From the NCBI RefSeq assembly GCF_018881545.1, contig NZ_JACVQD010000001.1, positions 586,039 through 650,038 on the forward strand: a stretch of DNA of 64,000 nt. The letters run 5' to 3'. A model generated the notes under the pieces. That model had not been told where the DNA came from. It ran no database searches and saw only the letters and a program-made list of their open reading frames with translations. Positions 1 to 7,872 of this stretch are shown piece by piece. Origin of the DNA: Polynucleobacter alcilacus (lineage in GTDB: Bacteria > Pseudomonadota > Gammaproteobacteria > Burkholderiales > Burkholderiaceae). Made by a program: the position numbers and the translations under genes. The stretch's first letter is position 1, and every line of letters begins with the position of its first letter.

Positions 1-1
1 G

Positions 2-955
2 ATGGTTGGAGAGGAAGTCACAATGCCAGTGGCGCTTGCTCCAACTGGACTTACCGGAATGCAACATGCGGATGGGGAGATTCTGGCTGCAAAAGCAGCT
101 GAAAAATTTGGTGTGCCATTTTGCTTATCTACTATGAGTATCTGCTCCATTGAAGATGTTGCTGAGCGCACTACTAAGCCATTTTGGTTTCAGCTCTATG
201 TCATGAAAGATCGTGGTTTCATCGAGCGCTTAATTGAGCGCGCTAAGGCTGCAAAATGTTCTGCCCTAGTCTTAACCTTAGATCTCCAAATTCTAGGTCA
301 GCGTCATAAAGATTTGAAGAATGGTTTATCTGCACCACCAAAGCTCACTATTGCCAACATGATTAATATGGCGACCAAGCCACGTTGGTGCTTAGGCATG
401 GCTATGACTCCTCGCAGAACCTTTCGCAATATTGTTGGGCATGCCACTGGTGTCGGTAATATGTCCTCCCTCTCCTCTTGGACTGCCGAGCAATTTGATC
501 CTGGCCTCAATTGGGGGGATGTTGAATGGATAAAAAAACTCTGGGGTGGCAAGCTCATCATCAAAGGGATTTTGGACGAAGAGGATGCTCGCTTAGCAGC
601 AAACTCTGGTGCTGATGCACTGATTGTTTCTAATCATGGCGGTCGCCAATTGGATGGCGCAATTTCTAGTATTCGAGCACTGCCCGGCATTGTGAATGCC
701 GTTGGTAATGATATTGAAGTGTGGATGGACGGCGGCATTCGGTCTGGTCAAGATGTTTTAAAGGCCTGGGCATTAGGCGCACGCGGCACTATGATTGGTC
801 GCCCATTCCTGTATGGCTTAGGTGCTATGGGTGAAGCGGGTGTTACGAAGTGCCTCGAACTCATCCATAATGAATTGGATATCACCATGGCCTTTACGGG
901 ACATCGTGATATTCAGAACGTTACTAAAGATATCTTATATCCAGGGACTTTTTAA
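2..955 (+). CDS. lldD: FMN-dependent alpha-hydroxy-acid dehydrogenase, L-lactate dehydrogenase-like (5' truncated)
   Basis: This is the C-terminal five sixths of a flavin (FMN) alpha-hydroxy-acid oxidoreductase, most like membrane-associated L-lactate dehydrogenase, which passes electrons from lactate to the respiratory chain. In the visible 317 residues I see the family signature SNHGGRQLDGA at 210-220 with the catalytic His at 212, the flavin-contacting Lys in KLIIKG (184-189), DGGIRSG (243-249) and GRPFLYG (266-272). The family is about 380 residues, so roughly 60 N-terminal residues lie upstream of the window; the ATG at position 2 is an internal Met, not a proven start. Substrate could be another 2-hydroxy acid (glycolate, mandelate). 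The next gene begins directly after the stop. Confidence 0.88.
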   Translation: MVGEEVTMPVALAPTGLTGMQHADGEILAAKAAEKFGVPFCLSTMSICSIEDVAERTTKPFWFQLYVMKDRGFIERLIERAKAAKCSALVLTLDLQILGQRHKDLKNGLSAPPKLTIANMINMATKPRWCLGMAMTPRRTFRNIVGHATGVGNMSSLSSWTAEQFDPGLNWGDVEWIKKLWGGKLIIKGILDEEDARLAANSGADALIVSNHGGRQLDGAISSIRALPGIVNAVGNDIEVWMDGGIRSGQDVLKAWALGARGTMIGRPFLYGLGAMGEAGVTKCLELIHNELDITMAFTGHRDIQNVTKDILYPGTF

Positions 956-1750
956 ATTAGACACATCCTCAATTACCCTCTCTTAGTTTTTGGCCTAACC
1001 TTTTTAATACTCATTTTTTCTGTTTGGTTTGGTAATGCAGTATTAAGCCGCTTTCGCACGAAAGATACCGAGACCTCTGTGGATCTGGGGATTATCCAAA
1101 CAGCGACCTTAACTTTGCTGGCGCTGATTATTGGCTTCACCTTCTCCATGGCAATTGACCGCCACGATCAACGCGAAATTCTCGAAGAAAGCGAAGCCAA
1201 TGCGATTGGGACCGAATATCTCAGGGCAGACCTACTCCCCCCAAAATCAGCGTTAGCCACTAAAGAATTATTAAATTCTTACCTAGACCTCCGGATTCAG
1301 TTCTACTCTAGACAACCCCATGAGAAAGTCTTAGTCATTCGTCAAAAAACAAATGAGGCTCAGCAAGCCCTCTGGAATGAAATTTTGCCGATTGTACGAA
1401 CCAATCCAACACCAACGATGGCACTCGTTGCCTCGGGTATGAATGATGTTTTGAATTCTCAAGGCTATGTGCAGGCAGCGTGGTGGAATCGAATCCCTTA
1501 CACTGCTTGGGCTTTGATGGTAGCGATCGCCATCTGCGCTAATTTATTAGTTGGCTTTGGGGCGCGGAATTTTCAAAAGAATATCGGCCTCTTCATGATT
1601 TTTCCCTTTGTGATTTCTGTATCATTTTTCTTGATCGCAGATATTGATAGCCCCAGAGGTGGAGTCATCCGCATTGAACCCAGAAACTTGATTACGCTTC
1701 AGAAAGTAATCAATCCCAAGATAGCCAGTACTAATTCAGTATCACCATAG
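956..1750 (+). CDS. DUF4239 (bestrophin-like) membrane protein; start codon uncertain (ATT at 956 or GTG at 1079)
   Basis: The protein matches my memory of DUF4239: GFTFSMA-x2-R near the second membrane segment, SEANAIGTEYLR, the LDLRIQFYSR region, and a C-terminal membrane pair followed by DIDSPRGGVIRIEP. The first ATG/GTG in frame is GTG 1079, but that start omits an obvious membrane helix. The frame stays open back to the stop of the preceding gene, and codons 968-1048 encode a hydrophobic stretch (PLLVFGLTFLILIFSVWF) as expected for the family's first helix. The only plausible start upstream is ATT at 956, eight bases after AGGGA (943-947). Function of the family is unknown; ion-channel resemblance is only distant. 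Probably co-transcribed with the lactate dehydrogenase-like gene. Confidence 0.75.
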   Translation: MRHILNYPLLVFGLTFLILIFSVWFGNAVLSRFRTKDTETSVDLGIIQTATLTLLALIIGFTFSMAIDRHDQREILEESEANAIGTEYLRADLLPPKSALATKELLNSYLDLRIQFYSRQPHEKVLVIRQKTNEAQQALWNEILPIVRTNPTPTMALVASGMNDVLNSQGYVQAAWWNRIPYTAWALMVAIAICANLLVGFGARNFQKNIGLFMIFPFVISVSFFLIADIDSPRGGVIRIEPRNLITLQKVINPKIASTNSVSP

Positions 1751-1761
1751 AGGCGGTAAAC

Positions 1762-1950
1762 ATGAAACGTGTAGTTGATGTCTATAAAAACCGTGGCCGT
1801 GAGCTTGTCTGGACTTACGTCATTCACCTCCAAAACGATGATGAATTTCACCCAGGACAGCTGGATTTTGAAGCCGAAGCGCTCAGGCTATCCCAGATCG
1901 ATAAAAGAGGCTTAGTCAGTGAATTAAGCGCCAAAGTAAGGCTGAATTAG
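1762..1950 (+). CDS. Small hypothetical protein (62 aa)
   Basis: I do not recognise this protein. It starts 11 bases after the DUF4239 gene with a good ribosome site (GAGGCGG before ATG 1762), so it is probably translated from the same transcript. It is soluble and charged (MKRVVDVYKNRGRELVWTYV at the N-terminus, acidic middle), has no signal peptide, membrane segment or cysteine, and might form a small alpha/beta fold. No function can be proposed from sequence. Confidence 0.6.
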   Translation: MKRVVDVYKNRGRELVWTYVIHLQNDDEFHPGQLDFEAEALRLSQIDKRGLVSELSAKVRLN

Positions 1951-1997
1951 CCCAGGGAAGTATAAAAATAGGGGAAATTACCCCTAAACTTGTTATT

Positions 1998-2016
1998 GTT
2001 AATGAGATTCATTATC
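1998..2016 (+). promoter_or_regulatory. Probable Fur box
   Basis: The 19 bases GTTAATGAGATTCATTATC match 16 of 19 positions of the classical Fur consensus GATAATGATAATCATTATC. They lie 38 bases before the cytochrome b561 start, where they would overlap or adjoin its promoter. By established knowledge this predicts repression under iron sufficiency; binding itself is inferred. Confidence 0.7.
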
Positions 2017-2053
2017 ATTTGTGATGATTCTTCATTAATTAATAGCAAGCAAT

Positions 2054-2596
2054 ATGTCAAAAACTCACTATCACCCTGCCTCCATCTTTTTTCATTGGTT
2101 TGTATTTCTTCTGGTTGTAGCAGCTTTCATCGTCATTGAACTTAAAGGACAGTTCCCCAAGGGAAGTGAGCCACGCGAGCTCTGTAAATCTGTCCATGGC
2201 GTCATTGGGCAGCTTATTTTTATAGCCATGGCTCTCCGACTGATGATCCGTTTCACTTATGGCGTTCCGAATCCCACTAACCCAAAACCGGTATTTATCT
2301 CTTTCGCTAAGGCAATGCATTGGTTGCTATATGCCCTGCTACTGATATCGCCTATCTTTGGCGTGCTCTATTTTCAGTATGGCGGGAAAGAAATCCACTT
2401 CTTTGGATTGGTATGGCCTCAACTACTTACCCCTAATCCGGAAATGAAAAAACTCGCTGAAGGGATCCATGAGTTTTTAGGAAATTCGCTGTATTTCCTC
2501 ATTGGTATTCATGCACTAGCTGGACTATGGCAACATTACGTCTTAAAGGACGATACACTTCGTCGCATGTTGAATAAAATAAAAGCCCACGCTTAG
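2054..2596 (+). CDS. cybB: Cytochrome b561 family protein
   Basis: A four-helix integral membrane di-heme cytochrome b of the bacterial CybB type, which moves electrons between quinol and other carriers in the cytoplasmic membrane. Its 180 residues match the family length. Candidate heme ligands are spread over the helices: His14 (FHW), His48 (KSVHG), His89 (AMHW), and His139, His153 and His161 near the C-terminus. The Fur box just upstream suggests it is made when iron is scarce, so a part in ferric reduction or iron-sparing respiration is possible but unproven. A 58-residue membrane protein gene follows 12 bases later and is probably in the same operon. Confidence 0.88.
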   Translation: MSKTHYHPASIFFHWFVFLLVVAAFIVIELKGQFPKGSEPRELCKSVHGVIGQLIFIAMALRLMIRFTYGVPNPTNPKPVFISFAKAMHWLLYALLLISPIFGVLYFQYGGKEIHFFGLVWPQLLTPNPEMKKLAEGIHEFLGNSLYFLIGIHALAGLWQHYVLKDDTLRRMLNKIKAHA

Positions 2597-2608
2597 GAGC
2601 AATCACCC

Positions 2609-2785
2609 ATGAAGCCCTTATCAAAAAAAGCAAAGATAGCTGTGGGCTGGACCGTACTCATGACGGTAGTGGGCACCGCTATGTTGCATCAATGGGAATT
2701 CTTTGCCATGGGATGCGCCTCGCTTGCGCTTCTATTAGTAGCCAACCAGTACGACCTCCTCAAAGATCCAGAAGACAAAAAATAA
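2609..2785 (+). CDS. Small membrane protein (58 aa), unknown function
   Basis: A short reading frame with a clear ribosome site (TTAGGAGCAATCACCC before ATG 2609) starting 12 bases after the cytochrome b561 gene. The product has a basic N-terminus (MKPLSKKAKIAVGW), two hydrophobic segments (about 11-25 and 31-46) and a charged tail ending KDPEDKK. It resembles no family I can name. Position and Fur box upstream suggest co-expression with the cytochrome under iron limitation; it could be a small partner subunit, which is inference. Confidence 0.6.
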   Translation: MKPLSKKAKIAVGWTVLMTVVGTAMLHQWEFFAMGCASLALLLVANQYDLLKDPEDKK

Positions 2786-2813
2786 ACCTCGTCCTTTATG
2801 GGGAGCGAGGTTT
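2784..2813 (-). terminator. Rho-independent terminator for the ene-reductase gene (possibly bidirectional)
   Basis: The 8-bp inverted repeat AAACCTCG (2784-2791) and CGAGGTTT (2806-2813) encloses a 14-base loop. Read leftward, the stem is followed by a T-rich tract (TTATTTTTTG), as expected for a terminator of the leftward gene ending at 2837. Read rightward the T tract is poor, but the hairpin sits at the end of the small membrane protein gene. Confidence 0.7.
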
Positions 2814-2836
2814 ATCTAAACTGACCTAAGCAAAAA

Positions 2837-3937
2837 TTAGAGGGTAGGATAGTCAGTGTAGCCCGCCTCATTGCCACCATAAAAGGTAGCGCGGTTGTAT
2901 GGACTTAACGGAGCATTCTTTTTAAATCTCTCCACTAAATCTGGGTTCGAAATGTATAAGCGACCATATGCTACTGCATCAGCTAAGCCCTCTTCCAATA
3001 CTTGCTCACCCATTGCCTGATCGTATCCGCCAGCAGTAATAAATTTACCTTGATAAGCGGCGCGGAATAACTCTGATGTAATTGGTGCATCTTCATATAC
3101 TTGATCATTGCCGCCAGAACTGGTTGAGCGAGGCTCAATCATATGGACGTAAGCCAGCTTATAGCCATTCAGTTTGTTAATCAATGTAGTAAACAAAGCG
3201 ATTGGATCGCTATCTTCGATATCGTTGAATGTGCCGTATGGAGAAAGACGCACTCCAATTTGATCACTTGGAAATACCGTACTAACAGTCTCAATCACTT
3301 CATCCAATAGACGGATGCGATTTTCAATTGAGCCGCCGTACTGGTCAGTTCGCTGATTGGTTCCGTCTTGCAGAAATTGATCCAGTAAGTAGCCATTAGC
3401 AGCATGAATCTCAATACCATCGAAGCCTGCTGTTTTAGCATTTTGTGCGGCGAATTCGAATTGTTTTAATAAGCGAGCAATATCCTCAGTGCTCATTGCC
3501 CTAGGTGTTTCGTAATCGTGCAGTTGCCAATCTGCGCCATAAGTTTGGCCTGAAGCAGCAATTGCGGAAGGTGCCTCAGGCAATCCTTGCTCAGGATGTA
3601 AAGATGAATGAGAAATCCGACCGACATGCCATAACTGCGCAACAATCGATCCGCCCTTTGCATGTACAGCTTCGACTATTTCTTTCCAGGCGGCCGTTTG
3701 CGGTGCTGAATAAATACCGGGGGTAGCAGGATAGCCCATACCTAGCGGGGAAATTTGGGTTGCCTCTGTAATAATTAAGCCAGCACTAGCACGTTGGGCA
3801 TAGTAAGTCTTAGTTAATGGATTTGGTACCTCGCCATCGATTGCACGCATCCTCGTTAATGGCGCCATCACAAGACGATTCTTCAATTGAATTGAGCCGA
3901 GATTAACCGGTGTAAACATTACTTCTTTACTTGTCAT
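2837..3937 (-). CDS. nemA: Old Yellow Enzyme family ene-reductase, N-ethylmaleimide reductase-like
   Basis: A 366-residue FMN- and NADPH-dependent ene-reductase that reduces activated C=C bonds of electrophiles such as N-ethylmaleimide, quinones or enals. The sequence shows the TIM-barrel landmarks of the family: an FMN-contacting MAPLTRMRA near residue 25, QLWHVGRISH, the paired substrate-binding His and Asn in IHAANGYLLDQFL, and NQRTDQYGGSIENR. Length fits NemA. It lies 70 bases downstream of oxyR on the same strand, so the two may be co-transcribed and the enzyme may belong to an oxidant or electrophile response. The exact physiological substrate is unknown. Confidence 0.92.
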   Translation of the reverse strand: MTSKEVMFTPVNLGSIQLKNRLVMAPLTRMRAIDGEVPNPLTKTYYAQRASAGLIITEATQISPLGMGYPATPGIYSAPQTAAWKEIVEAVHAKGGSIVAQLWHVGRISHSSLHPEQGLPEAPSAIAASGQTYGADWQLHDYETPRAMSTEDIARLLKQFEFAAQNAKTAGFDGIEIHAANGYLLDQFLQDGTNQRTDQYGGSIENRIRLLDEVIETVSTVFPSDQIGVRLSPYGTFNDIEDSDPIALFTTLINKLNGYKLAYVHMIEPRSTSSGGNDQVYEDAPITSELFRAAYQGKFITAGGYDQAMGEQVLEEGLADAVAYGRLYISNPDLVERFKKNAPLSPYNRATFYGGNEAGYTDYPTL

Positions 3938-4007
3938 TGAATACTTTCTAAATATTAAGCTGATAAACCTTTGACTGTACCAAAATTTACGGAGAAATAC
4001 TGTGCGT

Positions 4008-4952
4008 TCAATTTAACTTGACACTTCTGTGTCCTCGACTGCCCGGAAGAATTCCGCCGAAACGCTCCTGAATACACTCAGATAGGACTGCAAATTCCTT
4101 AGCATGCGCTGTAGATGGCCTTGCCACAAGAGCAATCACCCGCTTTGGTGCAGGCGCAGTCAGAGGCCTAGCTAGCAATGTCGTGTTAGTTAATAAACCC
4201 CCTTTGATAGCCATCTCTGGAAGCAAGGCAATCCCGAATCCAGATTCCACCATTTGCAATAAAGTTAAGAGGCTAGTTGCCTCCATCCCTTCAGCGTGAA
4301 GTATGTTGGACTTCTTGCACGCCTGCATACTGTGGTCACGTAAACAATGCCCCTCCTCCAACAATAAGAGGCGCTCAGCCATCTTTGCTGGCAAAGTCAC
4401 TTCTTTTCCCTTTAGGGCGGGATCATCTTCTCTAGCCACCAACCAAAATTCATCATTAAATAATTCTTTAACAAGCAAGCCACTGACATCGTATGGCAAA
4501 GCAATCAAAGCAAAATCAAGCTGATGATCTGCTAGTCTGGTTAACAGATTTTTTGTGAGGTCTTCTCGTAAAGTGATTTTAAGATTTGGAAAACGCTGAC
4601 GAATATCAGGCAATACATTAGGTAGTAAGAATGGAGCAATGGTTGGAATAACACCCAAGCGAATAGTTGCCGTCATCGGCTTACTTAAAGCGTTCGAATA
4701 TTCCACTAAGTCTTCAGATGCTGCAAGAATCACCCTAGCGCGCTCCAGCACTCCAACGCCAGCTGGCGTAAGAGAAACATTTTGACGATCACGCTCAACC
4801 AAGCGGATACCCAAACCCTCTTCGAGTTCTTTCAAGCCCGCACTCAAAGTAGATTGACCTACAAAACAAGACTCAGCAGCCCGAGTGAAATTAAGCTCTT
4901 TTGCCAAGGCCACTAAATAGCTCAGTTGTTTAAGCGAGGGTAAATAAGCCAT
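4008..4952 (-). CDS. oxyR: OxyR, LysR-family hydrogen-peroxide sensor and regulator
   Basis: A 314-residue LysR-type regulator with an N-terminal winged helix-turn-helix (residues about 6-65) and a periplasmic-binding-protein-like effector domain. The redox switch of OxyR is present: EGHCLRDHSMQAC contains two cysteines nine residues apart, equivalent to Cys199 and Cys208 of E. coli, which form a disulfide with peroxide. It is divergent from a rubrerythrin-rubredoxin-rubredoxin reductase cluster, a peroxide-removal system, and upstream of an ene-reductase gene on its own strand. Regulation of both sides from the shared 150-base intergenic region is the natural inference. Confidence 0.93.
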   Translation of the reverse strand: MAYLPSLKQLSYLVALAKELNFTRAAESCFVGQSTLSAGLKELEEGLGIRLVERDRQNVSLTPAGVGVLERARVILAASEDLVEYSNALSKPMTATIRLGVIPTIAPFLLPNVLPDIRQRFPNLKITLREDLTKNLLTRLADHQLDFALIALPYDVSGLLVKELFNDEFWLVAREDDPALKGKEVTLPAKMAERLLLLEEGHCLRDHSMQACKKSNILHAEGMEATSLLTLLQMVESGFGIALLPEMAIKGGLLTNTTLLARPLTAPAPKRVIALVARPSTAHAKEFAVLSECIQERFGGILPGSRGHRSVKLN

Positions 4953-4961
4953 ATCAGTTCC

Positions 4962-4989
4962 TTATCGATAATTTAGATCAATACTATCA
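4962..4989. promoter_or_regulatory. Candidate OxyR operator in the oxyR-rubrerythrin intergenic region
   Basis: Ten bases upstream of oxyR lies a perfect palindrome TTATCGATAA (4962-4971), followed about one helical turn later by ATACTATC. Alternating ATA/TAT half-sites spaced about ten bases are typical of OxyR sites, but the match to the classical ATAG/CTAT pattern is only partial. Placement in the divergent region is the main support. Confidence 0.35.
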
Positions 4990-5102
4990 TTATTATTCAT
5001 TGGACTGATTAATGATTTAAGCCCAAAATCCGATTCATGGTTGAGGAAGTAAGAAATTAAGTAATCAACAAATTTTTAATCATCAATACAAAGGAAATGA
5101 AA

Positions 5103-5588
5103 ATGGCACGTCCTGAAATTAAAACAATCCAAAACTTAGAGTCAGCATTCGCAGGAGAATCAATGGCTCACATTAAATACCGCTACTTTGCAAAATTAGC
5201 ACGCGCTGCGGGAGATGAGGAAACAGCAAAGATTTTTGAGGCTACTGCAGATCAAGAAGTATTGCATGCATTCGGTCACTTAGATCTTCTCTACCCTGCT
5301 CACACCATTACCCCGACTCGCGCACTTGAAATTGCAATCGAAGGGGAGACTTATGAGTACACAGAAATGTACCCATCATTTCGGAAGACTGCAGTAGAAG
5401 AAGGTAATTCTGCAGCCATTCAAGAAATTGATGAACAGATTGCTGAGTCCAAAGAGCATGCTGAGCAATTTCAAGCGGTATTAGCTAAAGCAGCAAAACG
5501 CTTTGCGGCCTTGGCAAACGTCGAAGAGCGTCATGCAAACCATTACAAGAAAGCCTTAGAGCAGGCCAAAGCCTTTGCAGCGCAATAA
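5103..5588 (+). CDS. Rubrerythrin (di-iron peroxidase, lacking its own rubredoxin domain)
   Basis: A ferritin-like di-iron protein that reduces hydrogen peroxide. Iron-ligand glutamates are visible in ESMAHIKYRYF and in the EVLHAF segment of the first helix pair, and in the EEGNSAA and EERHANHY segments of the second. The protein is 161 residues and stops after the four-helix bundle, while classical rubrerythrin (about 190) carries a C-terminal rubredoxin domain; here a separate rubredoxin gene follows at 5652. I choose ATG 5103 because AGGAAA lies seven bases before it; ATG 5097 sits too close to that site. Divergent from oxyR, so peroxide-inducible expression is likely. Confidence 0.92.
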   Translation: MARPEIKTIQNLESAFAGESMAHIKYRYFAKLARAAGDEETAKIFEATADQEVLHAFGHLDLLYPAHTITPTRALEIAIEGETYEYTEMYPSFRKTAVEEGNSAAIQEIDEQIAESKEHAEQFQAVLAKAAKRFAALANVEERHANHYKKALEQAKAFAAQ

Positions 5589-5651
5589 GTCATAGCAAGA
5601 AATAAAACTCGATTAAATTTAAAATCAATACACCATCATTAAGGAATAAAC

Positions 5652-5819
5652 ATGAAAACTTGGCAATGTATCGTATGCGGCTTTATCTATGATGAAGCTT
5701 TAGGCTTACCAGAGGATGGCATCGCTGCCGGAACTGCTTGGTCTGATATCCCCGAAAATTGGGAATGTCCAGATTGTGGGGTTGCAAAGGCTGACTTTGA
5801 GATGGTTCAGGTAAGCTAA
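5652..5819 (+). CDS. Rubredoxin (55 aa)
   Basis: A small one-iron electron carrier. The two metal-binding knuckles CIVCG (residues 6-10) and CPDCG (39-43) and the intervening [20 protein letters not shown] are characteristic, and the length of 55 residues is standard. It starts at ATG 5652 after AAGGAAT. It sits between rubrerythrin and a rubredoxin reductase, so it most likely carries electrons from the reductase to rubrerythrin, in effect replacing the missing rubredoxin domain of that protein. Confidence 0.95.
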   Translation: MKTWQCIVCGFIYDEALGLPEDGIAAGTAWSDIPENWECPDCGVAKADFEMVQVS

Positions 5820-5892
5820 GCTCTTCAGTATTTTTAGACTCTGATTTTCTCTTTTTATATAACTTTTTTCTGCTTTACTTGGGAGCCCAGCT

Positions 5893-7059
5893 TTGACTCA
5901 AAACACACCTCAATCATCCGCAATCGTCATCATTGGGAGCGGATTAGCTGGGTATACCGTTATTCGTGAGGTTCGTAAACTAGATAAATCTGTCCCGATT
6001 ACCTTAATCACTCGTGAGCCTGGCTATTTTTATTCCAAGCCTATGCTCTCTACCGCACTTGCAGGCAAGAAAGAAGTAGCTCAACTAGTTACCACCCCAG
6101 CAGATGGAATGGCAACGCAGCTGGAAATCACTATCCTATCTGAAACAGATGTGAGTGCGATCAACATTCAAGCACAGACACTGCAAACGAACAAAGGGGA
6201 AGTGCCTTATGGCAAGCTTGTGATGGCCCTAGGGTCAGATCAAATTCGTTTACCTTTGGCTGGTAACGCTGCCAAAGAAGTACTGACGGTAAATGATCTT
6301 GAGGATTACGCCCGCTTTCGTCATGCAATAGTAGGTAAAAAAAATATTGCCATTCTGGGTGCGGGCCTCATTGGCTGTGAGTTTGCCAACGATTTAGTAT
6401 TAGGCGGCTATGCAGTAGATGTGATTGATTTGGCCGCTCAGCCATTGGGTAGACTGTTACCCGAGCAAGCAGCTAAAGAGCTGCAGGCGAAATTGAGCGA
6501 TGCTGGTGTACGCTGGCATTTCTCCACCACAGTGCAGTCTATCGATCGCAATGGAGACGTTTTGCAAATTACCTTAGCCAATGGTGACTGCATCATAAGT
6601 GATGCTGTCCTATCGGCAGTGGGTTTAAAACCCAGATTAGATTTAGCAAAAGCTGCAGGTATGCGCACTGGCTTAGGTATCCAAGTGAATCGCGAACTCG
6701 AAACCAGCGCAAGTAATGTCTATGCGCTTGGCGATTGCGCGGAGGTTGATGGGCTTGTCCTCCCCTATGTGATGCCCATCATGCAGGCAGCAAGGGCATT
6801 GGCGCCAACCTTAATTGGGCAACGGACAGCACTCATCTATCCAGCAATGCCTGTCATGGTCAAGACTCCTGCCCTAGCTACTATCGTTTCACCTCCTGCC
6901 AAGGGAGTGAAGGGCGAATGGAAAACAACTGCTGTTGATGGCGGAATTGAGGCACGGTTTGAATCTGCTGATGGCAAATTACTAGGCTTTGCTTTAATGG
7001 GGGCGGCTACCGCTCAACGAGGTGCCTTAAGTAAAGAACTCCCGCCGATCTTGTCATAG
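5893..7059 (+). CDS. FAD-dependent rubredoxin:NAD(P)+ reductase
   Basis: A 388-residue pyridine nucleotide-disulfide type flavoprotein that would reduce the neighbouring rubredoxin with NAD(P)H. It has an N-terminal FAD-binding GSGLAG (about 15-20), the YFYSKPMLSTALAGKK segment typical of rubredoxin reductases, a second Rossmann motif GAGLIGCEFAND for NAD(P)H, and the C-terminal FAD motif YALGDCAEVDG. Translation appears to start at TTG 5893, seven bases after GGGAG, because no ATG is available nearby. It is third in the rubrerythrin operon. A role in alkane hydroxylation (AlkT) is possible for homologues but not suggested here, as no alkane hydroxylase is present. Confidence 0.9.
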   Translation: MTQNTPQSSAIVIIGSGLAGYTVIREVRKLDKSVPITLITREPGYFYSKPMLSTALAGKKEVAQLVTTPADGMATQLEITILSETDVSAINIQAQTLQTNKGEVPYGKLVMALGSDQIRLPLAGNAAKEVLTVNDLEDYARFRHAIVGKKNIAILGAGLIGCEFANDLVLGGYAVDVIDLAAQPLGRLLPEQAAKELQAKLSDAGVRWHFSTTVQSIDRNGDVLQITLANGDCIISDAVLSAVGLKPRLDLAKAAGMRTGLGIQVNRELETSASNVYALGDCAEVDGLVLPYVMPIMQAARALAPTLIGQRTALIYPAMPVMVKTPALATIVSPPAKGVKGEWKTTAVDGGIEARFESADGKLLGFALMGAATAQRGALSKELPPILS

Positions 7060-7099
7060 GGGTTGCGCTAAGTTTGTCGGAGAGGTAATGACAGAAACA

Positions 7100-7127
7100 A
7101 AAAGGCCCGCTATGCGGGCCTTTTCTT
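7100..7127. terminator. Bidirectional Rho-independent terminator
   Basis: A strong GC-rich hairpin, AAAAGGCCCGC (7100-7110) and GCGGGCCTTTT (7114-7124), with a three-base loop and a T-rich tail on both strands. It lies between the convergent rubredoxin reductase and PuuD-like genes and should end transcription from both. Confidence 0.92.
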
Positions 7128-7144
7128 TAAAGCAGATGGCGTGA

Positions 7145-7738
7145 TTAAGAAACGATCACAAACCAAGTAGTGTTGTGTGACTGAGCAACCATCAAGAACA
7201 ACATAGGTACTGAAAGCAGTGTATTTAAACGGGATGTCAACATCGCCACACGAGCAGATTTTGCTTTGACGTCAGGTTCCACAGCGACGATACCAAGAGC
7301 GCGTTTTTGATTTGGCCAAATAATGAACCAAACGTTGAAGGCCATAATTAAAGCAATCCACATTCCTAGGCCGATTGCACGGAACGGACTTTGTAATGTA
7401 AACGCTTGATGTAAGTAACCATTCAACGCAGCAACGATCAAACCAGTAATGACGGTGAAGAGCGCTGCATAGCGGAACCAAAATAAAGCTGCTGGTGCGA
7501 TCACCTTACTAATTGCTGGCTTTTGCTCATCTGGAATCTTTGGCATAGAAGGAATTTGCACAAAGTTAAAGTACCAAAGCAGACCAATCCACATGACACC
7601 GAACATGGTGTGTGCCCAACGGAATAGGAAAGGCAATTCAGCAGAACTAAAGTTACCGCCCAAAGCGAAGATGATGATAACGAGCAGAACAAAACCTGCC
7701 AATACGGTGCGTCCTAATGAGGCCAAGATTGATGCCAT
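7145..7738 (-). CDS. PuuD-like membrane protein (urate oxidase N-terminal domain family), without cytochrome c domain
   Basis: A 197-residue integral membrane protein with about five hydrophobic segments. The segment with WAHTMFGVMWIGLLWYFNFVQ after the first helix, the GxGMWIALIMAFNVWFIIWPNQ stretch and the final SVPMLFLM match the membrane part of PuuD, a urate hydroxylase whose C-terminus is a cytochrome c. The cytochrome domain (CxxCH) is absent here, so urate oxidation cannot be assumed; it may serve another membrane electron-transfer or structural role. AGGAG lies eight bases before the ATG. No other purine catabolism gene is nearby. Confidence 0.75.
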   Translation of the reverse strand: MASILASLGRTVLAGFVLLVIIIFALGGNFSSAELPFLFRWAHTMFGVMWIGLLWYFNFVQIPSMPKIPDEQKPAISKVIAPAALFWFRYAALFTVITGLIVAALNGYLHQAFTLQSPFRAIGLGMWIALIMAFNVWFIIWPNQKRALGIVAVEPDVKAKSARVAMLTSRLNTLLSVPMLFLMVAQSHNTTWFVIVS

Positions 7739-7872
7739 GGAAGAATCTCCTATGAGTAATAATGGATCTAACTATAAACGATTCTGATGATTGTGCTGTG
7801 GCAAGCCAAAATCCAGAATTCTCTCTTAAAATAGCGACTTAGCCCAATTTGGGTTCAAAATAGCCTATCTTT

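Noticed and set aside
1969-1986. Hairpin TAGGGG/CCCCTA after the 62-residue gene as terminator
   Set aside because: Six-base stem and no T tract; too weak to call.
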